A stretch of DNA of 53,582 nucleotides from Burkholderiales bacterium (lineage in GTDB: Bacteria; Pseudomonadota; Gammaproteobacteria; Burkholderiales; SG8-41), in contig JAHCAI010000012.1 of the NCBI GenBank assembly GCA_019634975.1, forward strand, positions 71,004 to 124,585, read 5' to 3'. How positions within the stretch are numbered: the first letter of the stretch is position 1; each line of letters begins with the position of its first letter. Shown one piece after another: positions 30,219 through 38,213 of the stretch. Under the pieces are notes generated by a model. The model made no database searches and was not told the DNA's origin. It worked only from the letters and a program-made list of their open reading frames with translations. Made by a program: the position numbers and the translations under genes.

Positions 30219-30994
30219 CTGCGGTGCGTCCCCATTCTGGTTTTCTGTTCCTCGACATAGGCGCGCAGCACTTCGCCGGTGCGGCTCCAGGATTTCGTGC
30301 GCGGCTTGAACACCATCGCGAGGCCCATCTTCATCGGCCCCAGCACCGGCATCCGCGCGAGGAATGCGCCGATGCGTCCCTCTTGCAGCAGCGGCCACTT
30401 GTTCATGCGCGCGACCATGATGCCCAGCCAGCCGGTCTTCACCAGCTGCACGATGTCCTGCCCGGTCTTGCGGAAAAAGTTCTGGATGACCTCGGTATCC
30501 TCGATGCGCCCGCGCTCGAGGCACTGCCGCGTGAATTCCTCGTCGAACAGCGTCGAGGAGGACTTCTGCACGTGCCCCTCGTCCTCCATCCAGTGCTGCA
30601 GCGCCTTCATCACGCCCTCGGGCTTGACGTCCTTCGGGCAGATGTTGGTGCACTTGTTGCACGACACGCACTGCCAGATGATGTCCTTGTCCTTGAGGAT
30701 CTCGTCCTTCAGCCCGAGGTTGGTCAGGTAGATCCAGTAGCGCGGGTTGAAATCCGTATTCACCGCGTACATGGTGCAGGAATTGGTGCAGGAACCGCAC
30801 TGCCAGCAGCGGCTGACGTTCTCGCCGCCGGGATAGGACTCTATGGTCTTGTAGAAGTCGGGGTCGTAGTCGCTGACATACCGCGGCTTCATCATCGTGT
30901 TCCAGTGCCCCGACACGTCGACGCCGTCGACCACCAGCTTGTCGGCGGTCATCAGGTCGGCGGGGGCAACCAGGGATTTTTCGTGTATCGCCAT
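30215..30994 (-). CDS. shdrC2: sHdr complex subunit HdrC2
   Basis: This 259-residue HdrC-like ferredoxin subunit has two cysteine sets. CWQCGSCTNSCTMYA departs slightly from a classical 4Fe-4S motif; CVSCNKCTNICP is classical. It would carry electrons between the B and A subunits in the cytoplasm. The ATG at 30994 gives AIHEKSLVAPADLM as the N-terminus; a longer frame upstream overlaps the hyp gene and is not supported. Confidence 0.92.
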   Translation of the reverse strand: MAIHEKSLVAPADLMTADKLVVDGVDVSGHWNTMMKPRYVSDYDPDFYKTIESYPGGENVSRCWQCGSCTNSCTMYAVNTDFNPRYWIYLTNLGLKDEILKDKDIIWQCVSCNKCTNICPKDVKPEGVMKALQHWMEDEGHVQKSSSTLFDEEFTRQCLERGRIEDTEVIQNFFRKTGQDIVQLVKTGWLGIMVARMNKWPLLQEGRIGAFLARMPVLGPMKMGLAMVFKPRTKSWSRTGEVLRAYVEEQKTRMGTHRR

Positions 30995-31001
30995 GGCGGT
31001 G

Positions 31002-31886
31002 TCAGTGAACCTCTGCGTGGATGGCGGGCTGCCGCTTCTTGACCCGGTCGCTGCGCTCGCCGGGCGCGGCATCGATGCCGAGCAGGCGCTTCAGCTGCTC
31101 CTGCGGCGGCACGCCGCGGCCGAAATCGGCCCCGAGGCTGCCCTCGGTCATGGAACGGAAGTAGCCGAGATAGGCCTGCGCCTGCACCAGGTCGACCCAC
31201 AGCTCCTCGTCGCGGTAAATGCCCCGGGACGCCAGCTGCTCGGCCAGCCAGCAGCGCGCGCCCTCGAACAGGCCCGGCTCGTTGCCGAAGGGCAGTTCGC
31301 GGATGCTGTCACTGCCGCGGACCAGCTCGCGCAGGGCGCCGCTCTGCGTGCCCTGGTCCCAGACCCAGCGCGCCATCAGCGGATAACGCAGCGGGTCGCC
31401 GTAATGCAGCAGCTCGGCGGCAAAATCCCAGGCCGCGCGGCGCAGCTTGGCCGCCGCCTTGATGCCGGCGCGGTCGGTGCTGCCGGCCCCCGGCATCGCG
31501 TCAACAAACTGCTGCAACCGCCGTTCCGGGGATGTCGCGCCGAACCACAGCTCGCGCACCAGCCGGCCGGCTTCCGCATCGATAGCCTCCAGCGCCGGAT
31601 GCAGGTGGCGGCGCGCGGTGAACACCAGCGCCAGCGCCGGTTCCAGCTCATCGAGCGCCGGCGGTGCCGCGCGGGCGCGCTCGCGCAACCCGGAAAATGC
31701 GGCGACCTTGGCCGAAAGCGCAGCCAGATGGCTCTCGATGCCGCCGTCCTTTTCGGCCGTGGCCAGCAGGGCATCGAAATGGCGCTGGAAAGCGGACGCG
31801 TCCAGTGGCAGCGGCAACGCTGCCGGGACAATGCCCTCAGCCGCCGCTGGAGTTGCAGCCTTCACCGCTTTCCCGAACCAAGCCAT
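31002..31886 (-). CDS. sHdr-associated conserved protein (Hyp)
   Basis: This 294-residue soluble protein of unknown function occupies the place of the hyp gene that always stands between shdrA and shdrC2 in type I sHdr clusters. It is mostly alpha-helical by composition (SAFQRHFDALLATAEKDGG, KLRRAAWDFAAELLHYGDP, EELWVDLVQAQAYLGYFRS) and has almost no cysteine, so it is not an Fe-S carrier. Seven to ten bases separate it from its neighbours. The assignment rests on position and length. Confidence 0.8.
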   Translation of the reverse strand: MAWFGKAVKAATPAAAEGIVPAALPLPLDASAFQRHFDALLATAEKDGGIESHLAALSAKVAAFSGLRERARAAPPALDELEPALALVFTARRHLHPALEAIDAEAGRLVRELWFGATSPERRLQQFVDAMPGAGSTDRAGIKAAAKLRRAAWDFAAELLHYGDPLRYPLMARWVWDQGTQSGALRELVRGSDSIRELPFGNEPGLFEGARCWLAEQLASRGIYRDEELWVDLVQAQAYLGYFRSMTEGSLGADFGRGVPPQEQLKRLLGIDAAPGERSDRVKKRQPAIHAEVH

Positions 31887-31896
31887 AAGCAGGGCG

Positions 31897-32946
31897 TCAG
31901 GCCGCCTTCTGGGCGGCAGCGGCGAGGTCGCCGGCTGCGCGCACCGCCATGCCGAGGCCGTGGGCGATGCAGGTGTCTATGTCCTCGGGCCCCAGCGCGG
32001 AGCCGCCGGCGTAGATGCCGCGGCGCGAGGTCGAGAACGTCGCCGTGTAATGCTCACCGCGCTGCAGGAAGCCGTGGGACTCGAGCCCGACGCCGAAGAC
32101 CTTCGCGATCTCCGGATTGTCGAGATTGGGGTCCATGCCGATCGCGTGCACCACGAGGTCGAAGGGAATCACGATCGGGCGCTTGACCAGCGTGTCCTCG
32201 CCCTTGACCAGCAGGCGGCCGTCCGGCGCCTTGGTCACTTCGGCAATGCGCGCCTTGACGAACTTGGTACGGAACTCCTCCTGCGAACGCCAGTAGAACT
32301 TGTCCTCGTAGAGGCCGAAGGTGCGGATGTCCATGTAATAGATGAACACGTCGGTCTTCGGCGACAGCTCCTTGATCTCCATTGCCAGGTTGGTCGACAC
32401 GGTGCAGCAGATTTTCGAGCACCATTCACGGCCGATCTGGCGGTCGCGCGAGCCGACGCAGAGCAGGATGCACACCCGCTCCGGCACGCGGCCGTCCGAG
32501 GGGCAGGCAATCTTTCCGGCCGTGACCATCTGCTCGACCTGGGTCGTGGTCACCACGTCCTCATAGGTGCCGAAACCCCATTCAGGCTTGTTGATGGCAT
32601 CGAAGTGGGTGAAGCCGGTGCCGAGGATCACCGCCCCGGCCTGCACCGCCTGCCCGTTCGACAGCGTCGCCGTGAAATTGCCGAAATCACCGTCGAGCTT
32701 CGTGACCTTGACGCCCTTGTGGATGGTGACGCGGGCATCGTCCTCGACGCGCTTGACCATGCGGCCGATGGCGTCCTTCGCCCACTCGCCGGAAGGCACC
32801 AGCTTCGCATAGCCGGAGAGGATCGGCGCGCCGCCGAGCCTGTTTTCCTTCTCCACCAGCACCACGCGCTTGCCCACCGAAGCGGCGGCGGCAGCCGCGG
32901 AAAGGCCGGTTGGTCCGGCGCCCACGATCAACAGGGTGTCATTCAT
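31897..32946 (-). CDS. shdrA: sHdr complex subunit HdrA (FAD-binding)
   Basis: This 349-residue flavoprotein is the core of the complex. It has the FAD motif TLLIVGAGPTGLSAAAAAAS, the GAVILGTGF segment and the cluster region CVGSRDRQIGREWCSKICC. The latter is characteristic of the short sHdrA proteins, which lack the extra ferredoxin and VhuD-type domains of methanogen HdrA. It ends with GGSALGPEDIDTCIAHG, the second FAD contact. It should accept electrons from the B and C subunits and pass them to NAD+ or another carrier; the acceptor is not settled by sequence. Confidence 0.93.
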   Translation of the reverse strand: MNDTLLIVGAGPTGLSAAAAAASVGKRVVLVEKENRLGGAPILSGYAKLVPSGEWAKDAIGRMVKRVEDDARVTIHKGVKVTKLDGDFGNFTATLSNGQAVQAGAVILGTGFTHFDAINKPEWGFGTYEDVVTTTQVEQMVTAGKIACPSDGRVPERVCILLCVGSRDRQIGREWCSKICCTVSTNLAMEIKELSPKTDVFIYYMDIRTFGLYEDKFYWRSQEEFRTKFVKARIAEVTKAPDGRLLVKGEDTLVKRPIVIPFDLVVHAIGMDPNLDNPEIAKVFGVGLESHGFLQRGEHYTATFSTSRRGIYAGGSALGPEDIDTCIAHGLGMAVRAAGDLAAAAQKAA

Positions 32947-32952
32947 GATGTC

Positions 32953-34293
32953 TCAGCGGCTGATGGCCAGTTCGGGGTTGTAGAGGTATTCGATGCGCCC
33001 GGCCTCGACTTCCTTGAGGTAGGCCTCGAAATTGCGCTTGGATTCGTCCCAGGAAATGCCCATTTTCTCGACCACCTCCTCGCAAGGGCTCGCATGCCAC
33101 TGCAGCTGCACGATCTTGAAGGGATCGGCACCGCAGGCCAGCGCCGCGAACTGGATATCGGCCATGATCGGCACCGAGTAGTTCTTGTCGTGTGCCTTGC
33201 CTATCCACTGGTTCTTGTCCATGGTGGTGATGCAGCCGGTGTCTATTCCCAGCATCACGTCGGCGTTCGCCTCTTCCCGCGCGATCTTGATCTTGCGGTC
33301 GATCGTGAACGAACGGGTGAACTCGCGCTCGGAAATGATGTGGCGGAAGCCAAAGCCGCAGCAGTCGTACCAGGTCGAGTAGTCGATCACCTGCGCCCCG
33401 AGCGCCTCCGCCACCGAGGTGCCGACCGCGGTGCGGTTGCCGCCGAGCACCGAGGGATCGTAGATCGCGTCCTCGTGCACCATCTTGTAGTAGTGGCATG
33501 CGGTGTGCACGGTGACCCTCACCTTCGACACGTCTATGGTCTGCAGCTCGGAGGCGATGCGCTTGCGCATCACGTGCACCCATTCCGAGTAGTGCACGAT
33601 CTCCTCGGGGATCACCAGCTTGCCGTCGACCAGGCGGCCGAGCTTGCCGAGGATCTTCTTGACCTTCTCCCGCAGCTGCGGCGATTCGATCAGGTACTTG
33701 CGCACCTCCTTGTAATTGCCGTACGAGGTGCCGCAATGGACCAGCGGATAGAAGTGACCGGTGTCGTGGCCATGGTTCTTGCCCGAGACATAGGCCTGGT
33801 GGAAATTGCGCAGGAACACCGCGGCCAGCGACTCGAGATTGCCGATGCCCGAGCCGTGGTAATTCCACGCCGTGCACGACGTCTGGTCGGTCTCGTCGAG
33901 ATAATCCCTGCCCGGCACCATGCCCAGCTTGTTCATGGTCCACAGCAGGGCCGTCGGATAACCCGGGATATTGCCGCACTGGCCGCAGGACTTGTGGTGC
34001 CAGAGCTGCGCCGTGGGGATTTTCTTGTTCCAGCCGAACAAGGTCTGCACATCGACCGGCCGGTGGGCATCGCTGATGCGGTGGACGATGATCTCGCCCT
34101 CCTTCTCCAGCTGCCACATGTGGTCGCGCACGTCGTCCATGCGCTCGGACAGATCAAGCGTCCGGCGGTCGACATGCTTCTCCACCCAGGCCGTCGCCTT
34201 TGCCGCATCTTCGGGCGAAAGATTGGTCGGCTGGAAAAAAGCGCCGTGCCCGGCTATGCCGCTGCCGTCGCTGGGAAACTGCTCTGCACTCAT
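32953..34293 (-). CDS. shdrB1: sHdr complex subunit HdrB1
   Basis: This HdrB-like subunit of 446 residues is longer than HdrB2. The cysteine motifs seen are KSCGQCGNIPG, TSCTAWNYHG, HTACHYYKMV, YDCCGFGFRH and DTGCITT, matching CCG-type cluster ligation with departures from the canonical set in the first half. It should form the second catalytic-type B subunit of the complex. The ATG at 34293 was chosen; a frame extending 36 bases upstream lacks support. Upstream, 222 bases separate it from shdrC1 and contain a remnant of a second shdrC1 tail. Confidence 0.92.
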   Translation of the reverse strand: MSAEQFPSDGSGIAGHGAFFQPTNLSPEDAAKATAWVEKHVDRRTLDLSERMDDVRDHMWQLEKEGEIIVHRISDAHRPVDVQTLFGWNKKIPTAQLWHHKSCGQCGNIPGYPTALLWTMNKLGMVPGRDYLDETDQTSCTAWNYHGSGIGNLESLAAVFLRNFHQAYVSGKNHGHDTGHFYPLVHCGTSYGNYKEVRKYLIESPQLREKVKKILGKLGRLVDGKLVIPEEIVHYSEWVHVMRKRIASELQTIDVSKVRVTVHTACHYYKMVHEDAIYDPSVLGGNRTAVGTSVAEALGAQVIDYSTWYDCCGFGFRHIISEREFTRSFTIDRKIKIAREEANADVMLGIDTGCITTMDKNQWIGKAHDKNYSVPIMADIQFAALACGADPFKIVQLQWHASPCEEVVEKMGISWDESKRNFEAYLKEVEAGRIEYLYNPELAISR

Positions 34294-34357
34294 GCCTGCC
34301 TCCTCGGGTGCTGCCTGCGGCGGGAACAACCCGCCTGGTCATTGTGCCGCGCCGGAC

Positions 34358-34435
34358 TCAGTCCTTGTCGGACGCGTCCTCCAGCATTTCCTCGTATTCC
34401 TCGCGCTTCTCGTCGATGAAGTCCTGGATCACGTC
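34358..34435 (-). pseudogene. Diverged remnant copy of the shdrC1 3' end
   Basis: Read on the minus strand this stretch encodes DVIQDFIDEKREEYEE followed by MLEDASDKD and a TGA stop. The intact shdrC1 ends DVIQDFIDEKREEYEE followed by LMEDASAQD. By eye the DNA is roughly 80-85 percent identical, with most changes silent, so this is a related but not recent copy. It has no start or upstream part. It looks like the end of an older allele left behind by recombination or by insertion of the element next to it. Confidence 0.7.
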
Positions 34436-34515
34436 TCGGGGTTGTGGTGTCGGCCCGCTGCTAACGCAGCTTCACTTCGCTTCGCGAAGTGAGCCCCCCC
34501 CCCGAACCCGTTCGA
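34436..34515 (-). repeat. Short insert with 9-bp inverted repeat and C10 tract
   Basis: These 80 bases separate the intact shdrC1 stop from the remnant tail. They hold a perfect inverted repeat, TCACTTCGC (34472-34480) and GCGAAGTGA (34484-34492) around TTC, then a run of ten C (34494-34503 on the plus strand). No open frame is present. It has the look of a small palindromic intergenic element, but no family is recognised. Confidence 0.6.
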
Positions 34516-35202
34516 CTAGTCCTGTGCCGACGCATCCTCCATCAATTCCTCATACTCTTCGCGCTTTTCGTCTATGAAATCCTGGATCACGTCGAACAGG
34601 TTCTCGTCCATGGTTTCCAGGGATTCCAGCACGCCGGTCATCTCCCAGATGGTGTACATCTCGACCGAAGTCTTCAGCGACACCTCCCACGCGGTGTCGG
34701 TGGTCTGCAGCGTGCGCACCGGGATCGCCTTGCGCAGGGTCTTCAGGTTGCCCTTGACCTTCTGGATGTTGGGGCCCCAGTCCGGAAAATGGTCGGGCTG
34801 GATCATGTCCGGCGACAGCTGGTTGCCGGTGGTGATCAGCTTCAGCATCACGCGGCCGAAGGGCCGCAGCACGTCCTTCGCCGACTGGAAGCCGTGCTTG
34901 ATCGCCACTTCGCGCATGATCGCGACCAGGCCGCCGGGGGAATTCTTGAACGGGCAGCGCGCGGCACAGGTCATGCACTGCGCGCAGGCCCAGATCTTCT
35001 CCTGCATCGCGTCGTAGATCTGCTCGACGTTCTCGGTCCACAGGAGCTGCACGATTTCGCGCGGGCTGTAGTCGTAGAAATGCGCCGAGGGACAGGTCGC
35101 GGTGCAGATGCCGCAGTTCAGGCAGCCGTTCAGCTCATGGTCATAGCGGATATCGGCCTTGATATCCTCGAAGACTTCGCGCATTTCCGCGTAGGTCGCC
35201 AT
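34516..35202 (-). CDS. shdrC1: sHdr complex subunit HdrC1
   Basis: This 228-residue HdrC-like subunit has two classical 4Fe-4S motifs, CLNCGICTATCPSAHF (residues about 27-42) and CAQCMTCAARCP (about 72-83). It carries electrons within the sHdr complex. It starts 24 bases after tusA. The acidic C-terminal helix DFIDEKREEYEELMED is duplicated as a remnant just downstream. Confidence 0.93.
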   Translation of the reverse strand: MATYAEMREVFEDIKADIRYDHELNGCLNCGICTATCPSAHFYDYSPREIVQLLWTENVEQIYDAMQEKIWACAQCMTCAARCPFKNSPGGLVAIMREVAIKHGFQSAKDVLRPFGRVMLKLITTGNQLSPDMIQPDHFPDWGPNIQKVKGNLKTLRKAIPVRTLQTTDTAWEVSLKTSVEMYTIWEMTGVLESLETMDENLFDVIQDFIDEKREEYEELMEDASAQD

Positions 35203-35226
35203 GGCTGAACGGGCTCCCGGTCCGGC

Positions 35227-35454
35227 TTACTTCTTTTTCATGAAAAAGGTGAACTCCTTGTTCGCGGAGTCCGAAGACAGCAGCTCGTTACCGGTCTGCT
35301 TCGAAAAAGCCTGGAAATCCTTCACTGCACCGGGGTCGGTGGCAATGATTTTCAGCACCTGCCCGCTGCTCATGTCGGTCAGCGCCTTTTTCGTGCGCAG
35401 GATCGGCAGCGGACAGTTCAGTCCGCGCGCGTCGAGTTCCTTGTCAAACTGCAT
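35227..35454 (-). CDS. tusA: TusA sulfur carrier protein
   Basis: This 75-residue TusA has the signature ARGLNCPLPILRTKKAL, with the persulfide-carrying Cys at residue 14. TusA proteins bring sulfane sulfur to the sHdr complex, usually with DsrE and rhodanese partners; no rhodanese gene is seen here. It is the first gene of the long leftward operon that continues to 20633. Confidence 0.95.
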   Translation of the reverse strand: MQFDKELDARGLNCPLPILRTKKALTDMSSGQVLKIIATDPGAVKDFQAFSKQTGNELLSSDSANKEFTFFMKKK

Positions 35455-35474
35455 GTTGGTATCGCCCCATGTAA

Positions 35475-35524
35475 ATTAGTGTAACATTGAAAGCTAATAT
35501 ATGTGCTTTTCACTGGCGCCGCAA
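35475..35524 (-). promoter_or_regulatory. Candidate promoter and operator of the tusA-shdr operon
   Basis: On the minus strand TTGCGG (35519-35524) and TATATT (35496-35501) are 17 bases apart, the same form as the leuA promoter. A dyad ATTAG (35475-35479) and CTAAT (35494-35498), 14 bases apart, overlaps the -10 box and would suit a repressor. Known sHdr regulators include ArsR-type proteins, but none is encoded in this window. Confidence 0.45.
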
Positions 35525-35663
35525 TGCGTCGCGGCCTTTGCAGCCGATGGTGCGGCTCGGTGAATGCGCCAGATGATTATAGACTCGCAGCAACGCGATC
35601 CCGGCGTCAACCGCCGGCAGCGTCATGATGGCGCAGTGCAACACCATTCAGCGGAACGCCGAG

Positions 35664-35969
35664 ATGGATAAAACCGATTTTCAGCCCGATACCCGCTACA
35701 CCATCACCTGGCAGCGTCCGGATGGCCGGGTCGTGCCAGCCACGTTCTATGTTCACAAGCTTCACGACAACGCGATGATCGTGCGCTTCACCGGCGCTGA
35801 CGCGGCGCTGCGCAAGATCGGCTACGCGGAAGTGCAGAAAATCGTCGCCGCGGATCCGGTGCCGCCGGAGCAGCGGCGCAGCGTGCCTGCCGCCCTGCTC
35901 GACGAAGGTACCTGGCGCGACCGCAAGGAGATGGCGCACTACGCGTCATCCCCGGCCCGAGGAAAATAG
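35664..35969 (+). CDS. Small unknown protein divergent from the sHdr operon
   Basis: This soluble protein of 101 residues begins at the ATG that follows GCGGAAC; an in-frame ATG 39 bases upstream is also possible. The segments YTITWQRPDGRVVPATFYV and NAMIVRFTGADAALRKIGY suggest a small beta-rich fold; RKIGYAEVQKIV recalls a ligand- or RNA-binding helix but no family is recognised. The gene is divergent from tusA and shares its promoter region, so a link to sulfur metabolism is possible but unproven. Confidence 0.65.
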   Translation: MDKTDFQPDTRYTITWQRPDGRVVPATFYVHKLHDNAMIVRFTGADAALRKIGYAEVQKIVAADPVPPEQRRSVPAALLDEGTWRDRKEMAHYASSPARGK

Positions 35970-35997
35970 AAAAAGTCAGGAAGGACCCCGCCGGGGT

Positions 35998-36468
35998 TCA
36001 GGCCGCCGCCGCCCGCCGTTGCAGCAGTTCGCGCAGTTCGCGGTTGCGCGCCTGCAGGTCGCGCGCAAGCTGCACCGCCACCATGTACTGCAGATGGTGG
36101 GCGATGGGCGGCGCCAGCTGGTAGAGCCTGAGGAAGTCCGGTCGCGACAGCGCGGCCACGGTCACCGCCTCCTTAGCCACCGAAGTCCAGCCCGCAGGCA
36201 TGTTGTCGATCAGGGACAGCAGACCGAAAATCTCGCCGGCATGCAGATCGCGGGCCTCGTCGAGCTCACCCGTCACCTCGTGGATGCGCGAGGTCTGGAT
36301 GGCACCTTCCATCAGCAGGTACATCGCATCGCCCTGCTGGCCCTGGATGATCAGCCGGTGCCCGGCCGGGTGCGAGGACACGGCCATCAGGCCGGCAAGG
36401 GTTTCGATATGGGCTTCGGCGAAACTCTCGAAGGCCGGCAGCGTCTTGAGGAATTGTTTGATGTCCAT
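35998..36468 (-). CDS. Cyclic-nucleotide-binding-domain protein
   Basis: This 156-residue protein contains a single cNMP-binding (CRP-like) beta barrel: GHRLIIQGQQGDAMYLLMEG, then LHAGEIFGLLSLIDNMPAGW, which corresponds to the phosphate-binding cassette although its usual Arg is not evident. A C-terminal helical part is rich in Arg and Leu (ARDLQARNRELRELLQRR). There is no DNA-binding helix-turn-helix. It follows a second protein of the same type after 11 bases. The ligand and function are unknown. Confidence 0.8.
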   Translation of the reverse strand: MDIKQFLKTLPAFESFAEAHIETLAGLMAVSSHPAGHRLIIQGQQGDAMYLLMEGAIQTSRIHEVTGELDEARDLHAGEIFGLLSLIDNMPAGWTSVAKEAVTVAALSRPDFLRLYQLAPPIAHHLQYMVAVQLARDLQARNRELRELLQRRAAAA

Positions 36469-36479
36469 CGGCTCAGTTC

Positions 36480-37025
36480 CTAGGTCCCGGGCACGCGGTC
36501 GAAAAATGATTTGATCCAGTTCTTGCCGCGCAGCGTCGGCGAATCGTCGGCCGGCGGCTCCGGCTGCGCCGGCGTGCCCTCCTTCAGCTCCGCGAAGGAC
36601 TTCGCCGAGGTGCGCAGGCGGTCGGCCAGCATGTCGACGAAATGCTGCAGCAGCACGCTGGCAACCACGTAATTGGTCGCGATCAGGTCCTCGAAAGCCT
36701 GGTGGCGCAGGCGCAGCATTTTCACCGGCGTCAGCGCGGTCACGGTCGAACTCGCGCTCTGCTCGCCGCTCAGCACCGACACCTCGCCCAGCACCTGCCC
36801 CGGCCCGATGACACCGAGCTTGATCGCCTTGCCGTTCTCCTCGACGCTGATCGATACCTCGCCCTCGAGGATCAGGTACAGCGAATCGACCGGCATGCGG
36901 TCGCGGATGATCACCCGGTTTGCCGGCAGCTCGAGCCGCGTGGTCACCGCCAGCAGCTTGCCGACGTTCTCCGGCCCCAGCGCCCGCGCCCATTGCGCAA
37001 ACTGTTTCTCGAATTCTTCTTTCAT
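36480..37025 (-). CDS. Cyclic-nucleotide-binding-domain protein
   Basis: This 181-residue protein has a cNMP-binding domain: LPANRVIIRDRMPVDSLYLI, LEGEVSISVEENGKAIKLG, and the cassette PGQVLGEVSVLSGEQSASST, where the Arg that usually contacts the cyclic phosphate is missing. A helical tail (FEDLIATNYVVASVLLQHFV) follows, then a Pro-rich linker and a basic end (LRGKNWIKSFFDRVPGT). No helix-turn-helix is seen. The ATG at 37025 was chosen over one six codons upstream. Confidence 0.8.
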   Translation of the reverse strand: MKEEFEKQFAQWARALGPENVGKLLAVTTRLELPANRVIIRDRMPVDSLYLILEGEVSISVEENGKAIKLGVIGPGQVLGEVSVLSGEQSASSTVTALTPVKMLRLRHQAFEDLIATNYVVASVLLQHFVDMLADRLRTSAKSFAELKEGTPAQPEPPADDSPTLRGKNWIKSFFDRVPGT

Positions 37026-37047
37026 CAATCCGCATCCCCGCACTTAG

Positions 37048-37066
37048 ATGCCGCCGCAGGCGGCAT
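37048..37066. repeat. Perfect 8-bp inverted repeat upstream of the cNMP-domain genes
   Basis: ATGCCGCC and GGCGGCAT flank GCA, 22 bases before the start of the gene ending at 37025. It could be an operator or a hairpin in the message leader. Confidence 0.4.
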
Positions 37067-37231
37067 GTCACGACCGGCGACAACCCTACCATACAACCGT
37101 GCCGCCGAATAATGAAAAACTGCCGCGTCGACAGGGTCAATTCACGGTCTGCTAATACACTGCCTGCGCTCGACCGGAGGCCCCGATGGGCGATAGAATC
37201 CGATGCACTTCCACCCACTACCGGACTCGGC

Positions 37232-38146
37232 ATGAAACGGACAGTCGTCTCGCTGCTGGCAGGCCTCGTGCTTGCGTTCCCGGGGTTCTCCTTCGCCACT
37301 CTCGAGCAGGGCCTGGATGCCTACCGCAAGGGGGACTACGTCTCCGCGCTGAAGGCCTGGCAGCCGCTGGCCGCCAAGGGCAACCCCGACGCCCAGAACA
37401 ACCTCGGCGTGCTCTACGAGAAGGGCCAGGGCGTCGAGCGCAACTTCGTCGAATCCGTGAACTGGTACCGGCGCGCGGCCGAGCAGGGCCATGCCCAGGC
37501 GCAGAACAATGTCGGCGTCATGTACGAGCGCGGCCTCGGGGTAAAACCCGACGCCAAGGAGGCCGCCGGCTGGTACCTGAAGGCGGCCCAGCGCGGCAAC
37601 CCGAACGCCCAGAACAACCTCGGCGTGCTTCATTTCAGCGGCCGCGGCGTGCCCCAGGACTACGGCCAGGCGATGCAGTGGTACCGCCGCGCCGCCGCGC
37701 AGAACAACACCAACGCGATGAACAACATCGGCGTGCTCTACGAGCGCGGCCTCGGGGTCGCCCAGAACTACGCCGAAGCCGCGCAGTGGTACCGCCGCGC
37801 CGCCGAGCGCGGCCAGCCACAGGCGCAGAACAACCTCGGCGTACTCTACGAGAAGGGACTGGGCGTGCCGCGCGACATGAGCGTCGCGCTCAACTGGTAC
37901 CGCAGCGCCGCCGACCAGGGCCACGCGCAGGCCCAGAACAACCTCGGCGTGCTCTATGGCAGCGGCCGCGGCGTGCAGGCCGACATGGCGCAGGCCTACG
38001 TCTGGTTCAGCCTCGCCGCGGCGCGGGGCAACATCGACGCCGCGAACAACCGCGACGCCGCCGACCGCCGGCTGACGCCGGAACAGCGGGAACAGGCGCA
38101 AAAGGACGTGCAGGCCTGGAAGCCGAAGCTCGCCGCCAGCCGCTGA
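37232..38146 (+). CDS. Secreted Sel1-repeat (TPR-like) protein
   Basis: This 304-residue protein has a signal peptide (TVVSLLAGLVLAFPGFSFA) and then six full Sel1-like repeats of 36 residues plus a partial one. Each repeat has the pattern QAQNNLGVLYEKGxGV, acidic helix, WYRRAAEQG. Sel1 repeats form a solenoid for protein-protein contact, often in periplasmic or surface complexes. The C-terminus is charged (EQREQAQKDVQAWKPKL). The ATG at 37232 gives the full signal peptide. It lies upstream of the tpsB gene on the same strand with a 67-base gap. Confidence 0.88.
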   Translation: MKRTVVSLLAGLVLAFPGFSFATLEQGLDAYRKGDYVSALKAWQPLAAKGNPDAQNNLGVLYEKGQGVERNFVESVNWYRRAAEQGHAQAQNNVGVMYERGLGVKPDAKEAAGWYLKAAQRGNPNAQNNLGVLHFSGRGVPQDYGQAMQWYRRAAAQNNTNAMNNIGVLYERGLGVAQNYAEAAQWYRRAAERGQPQAQNNLGVLYEKGLGVPRDMSVALNWYRSAADQGHAQAQNNLGVLYGSGRGVQADMAQAYVWFSLAAARGNIDAANNRDAADRRLTPEQREQAQKDVQAWKPKLAASR

Positions 38147-38213
38147 TGCCGGGTTTCGCCCCGCGCCGCCACAGCCGGCGCGGTTCACAGGGGTACAAGG
38201 GGAAAACAACAAG

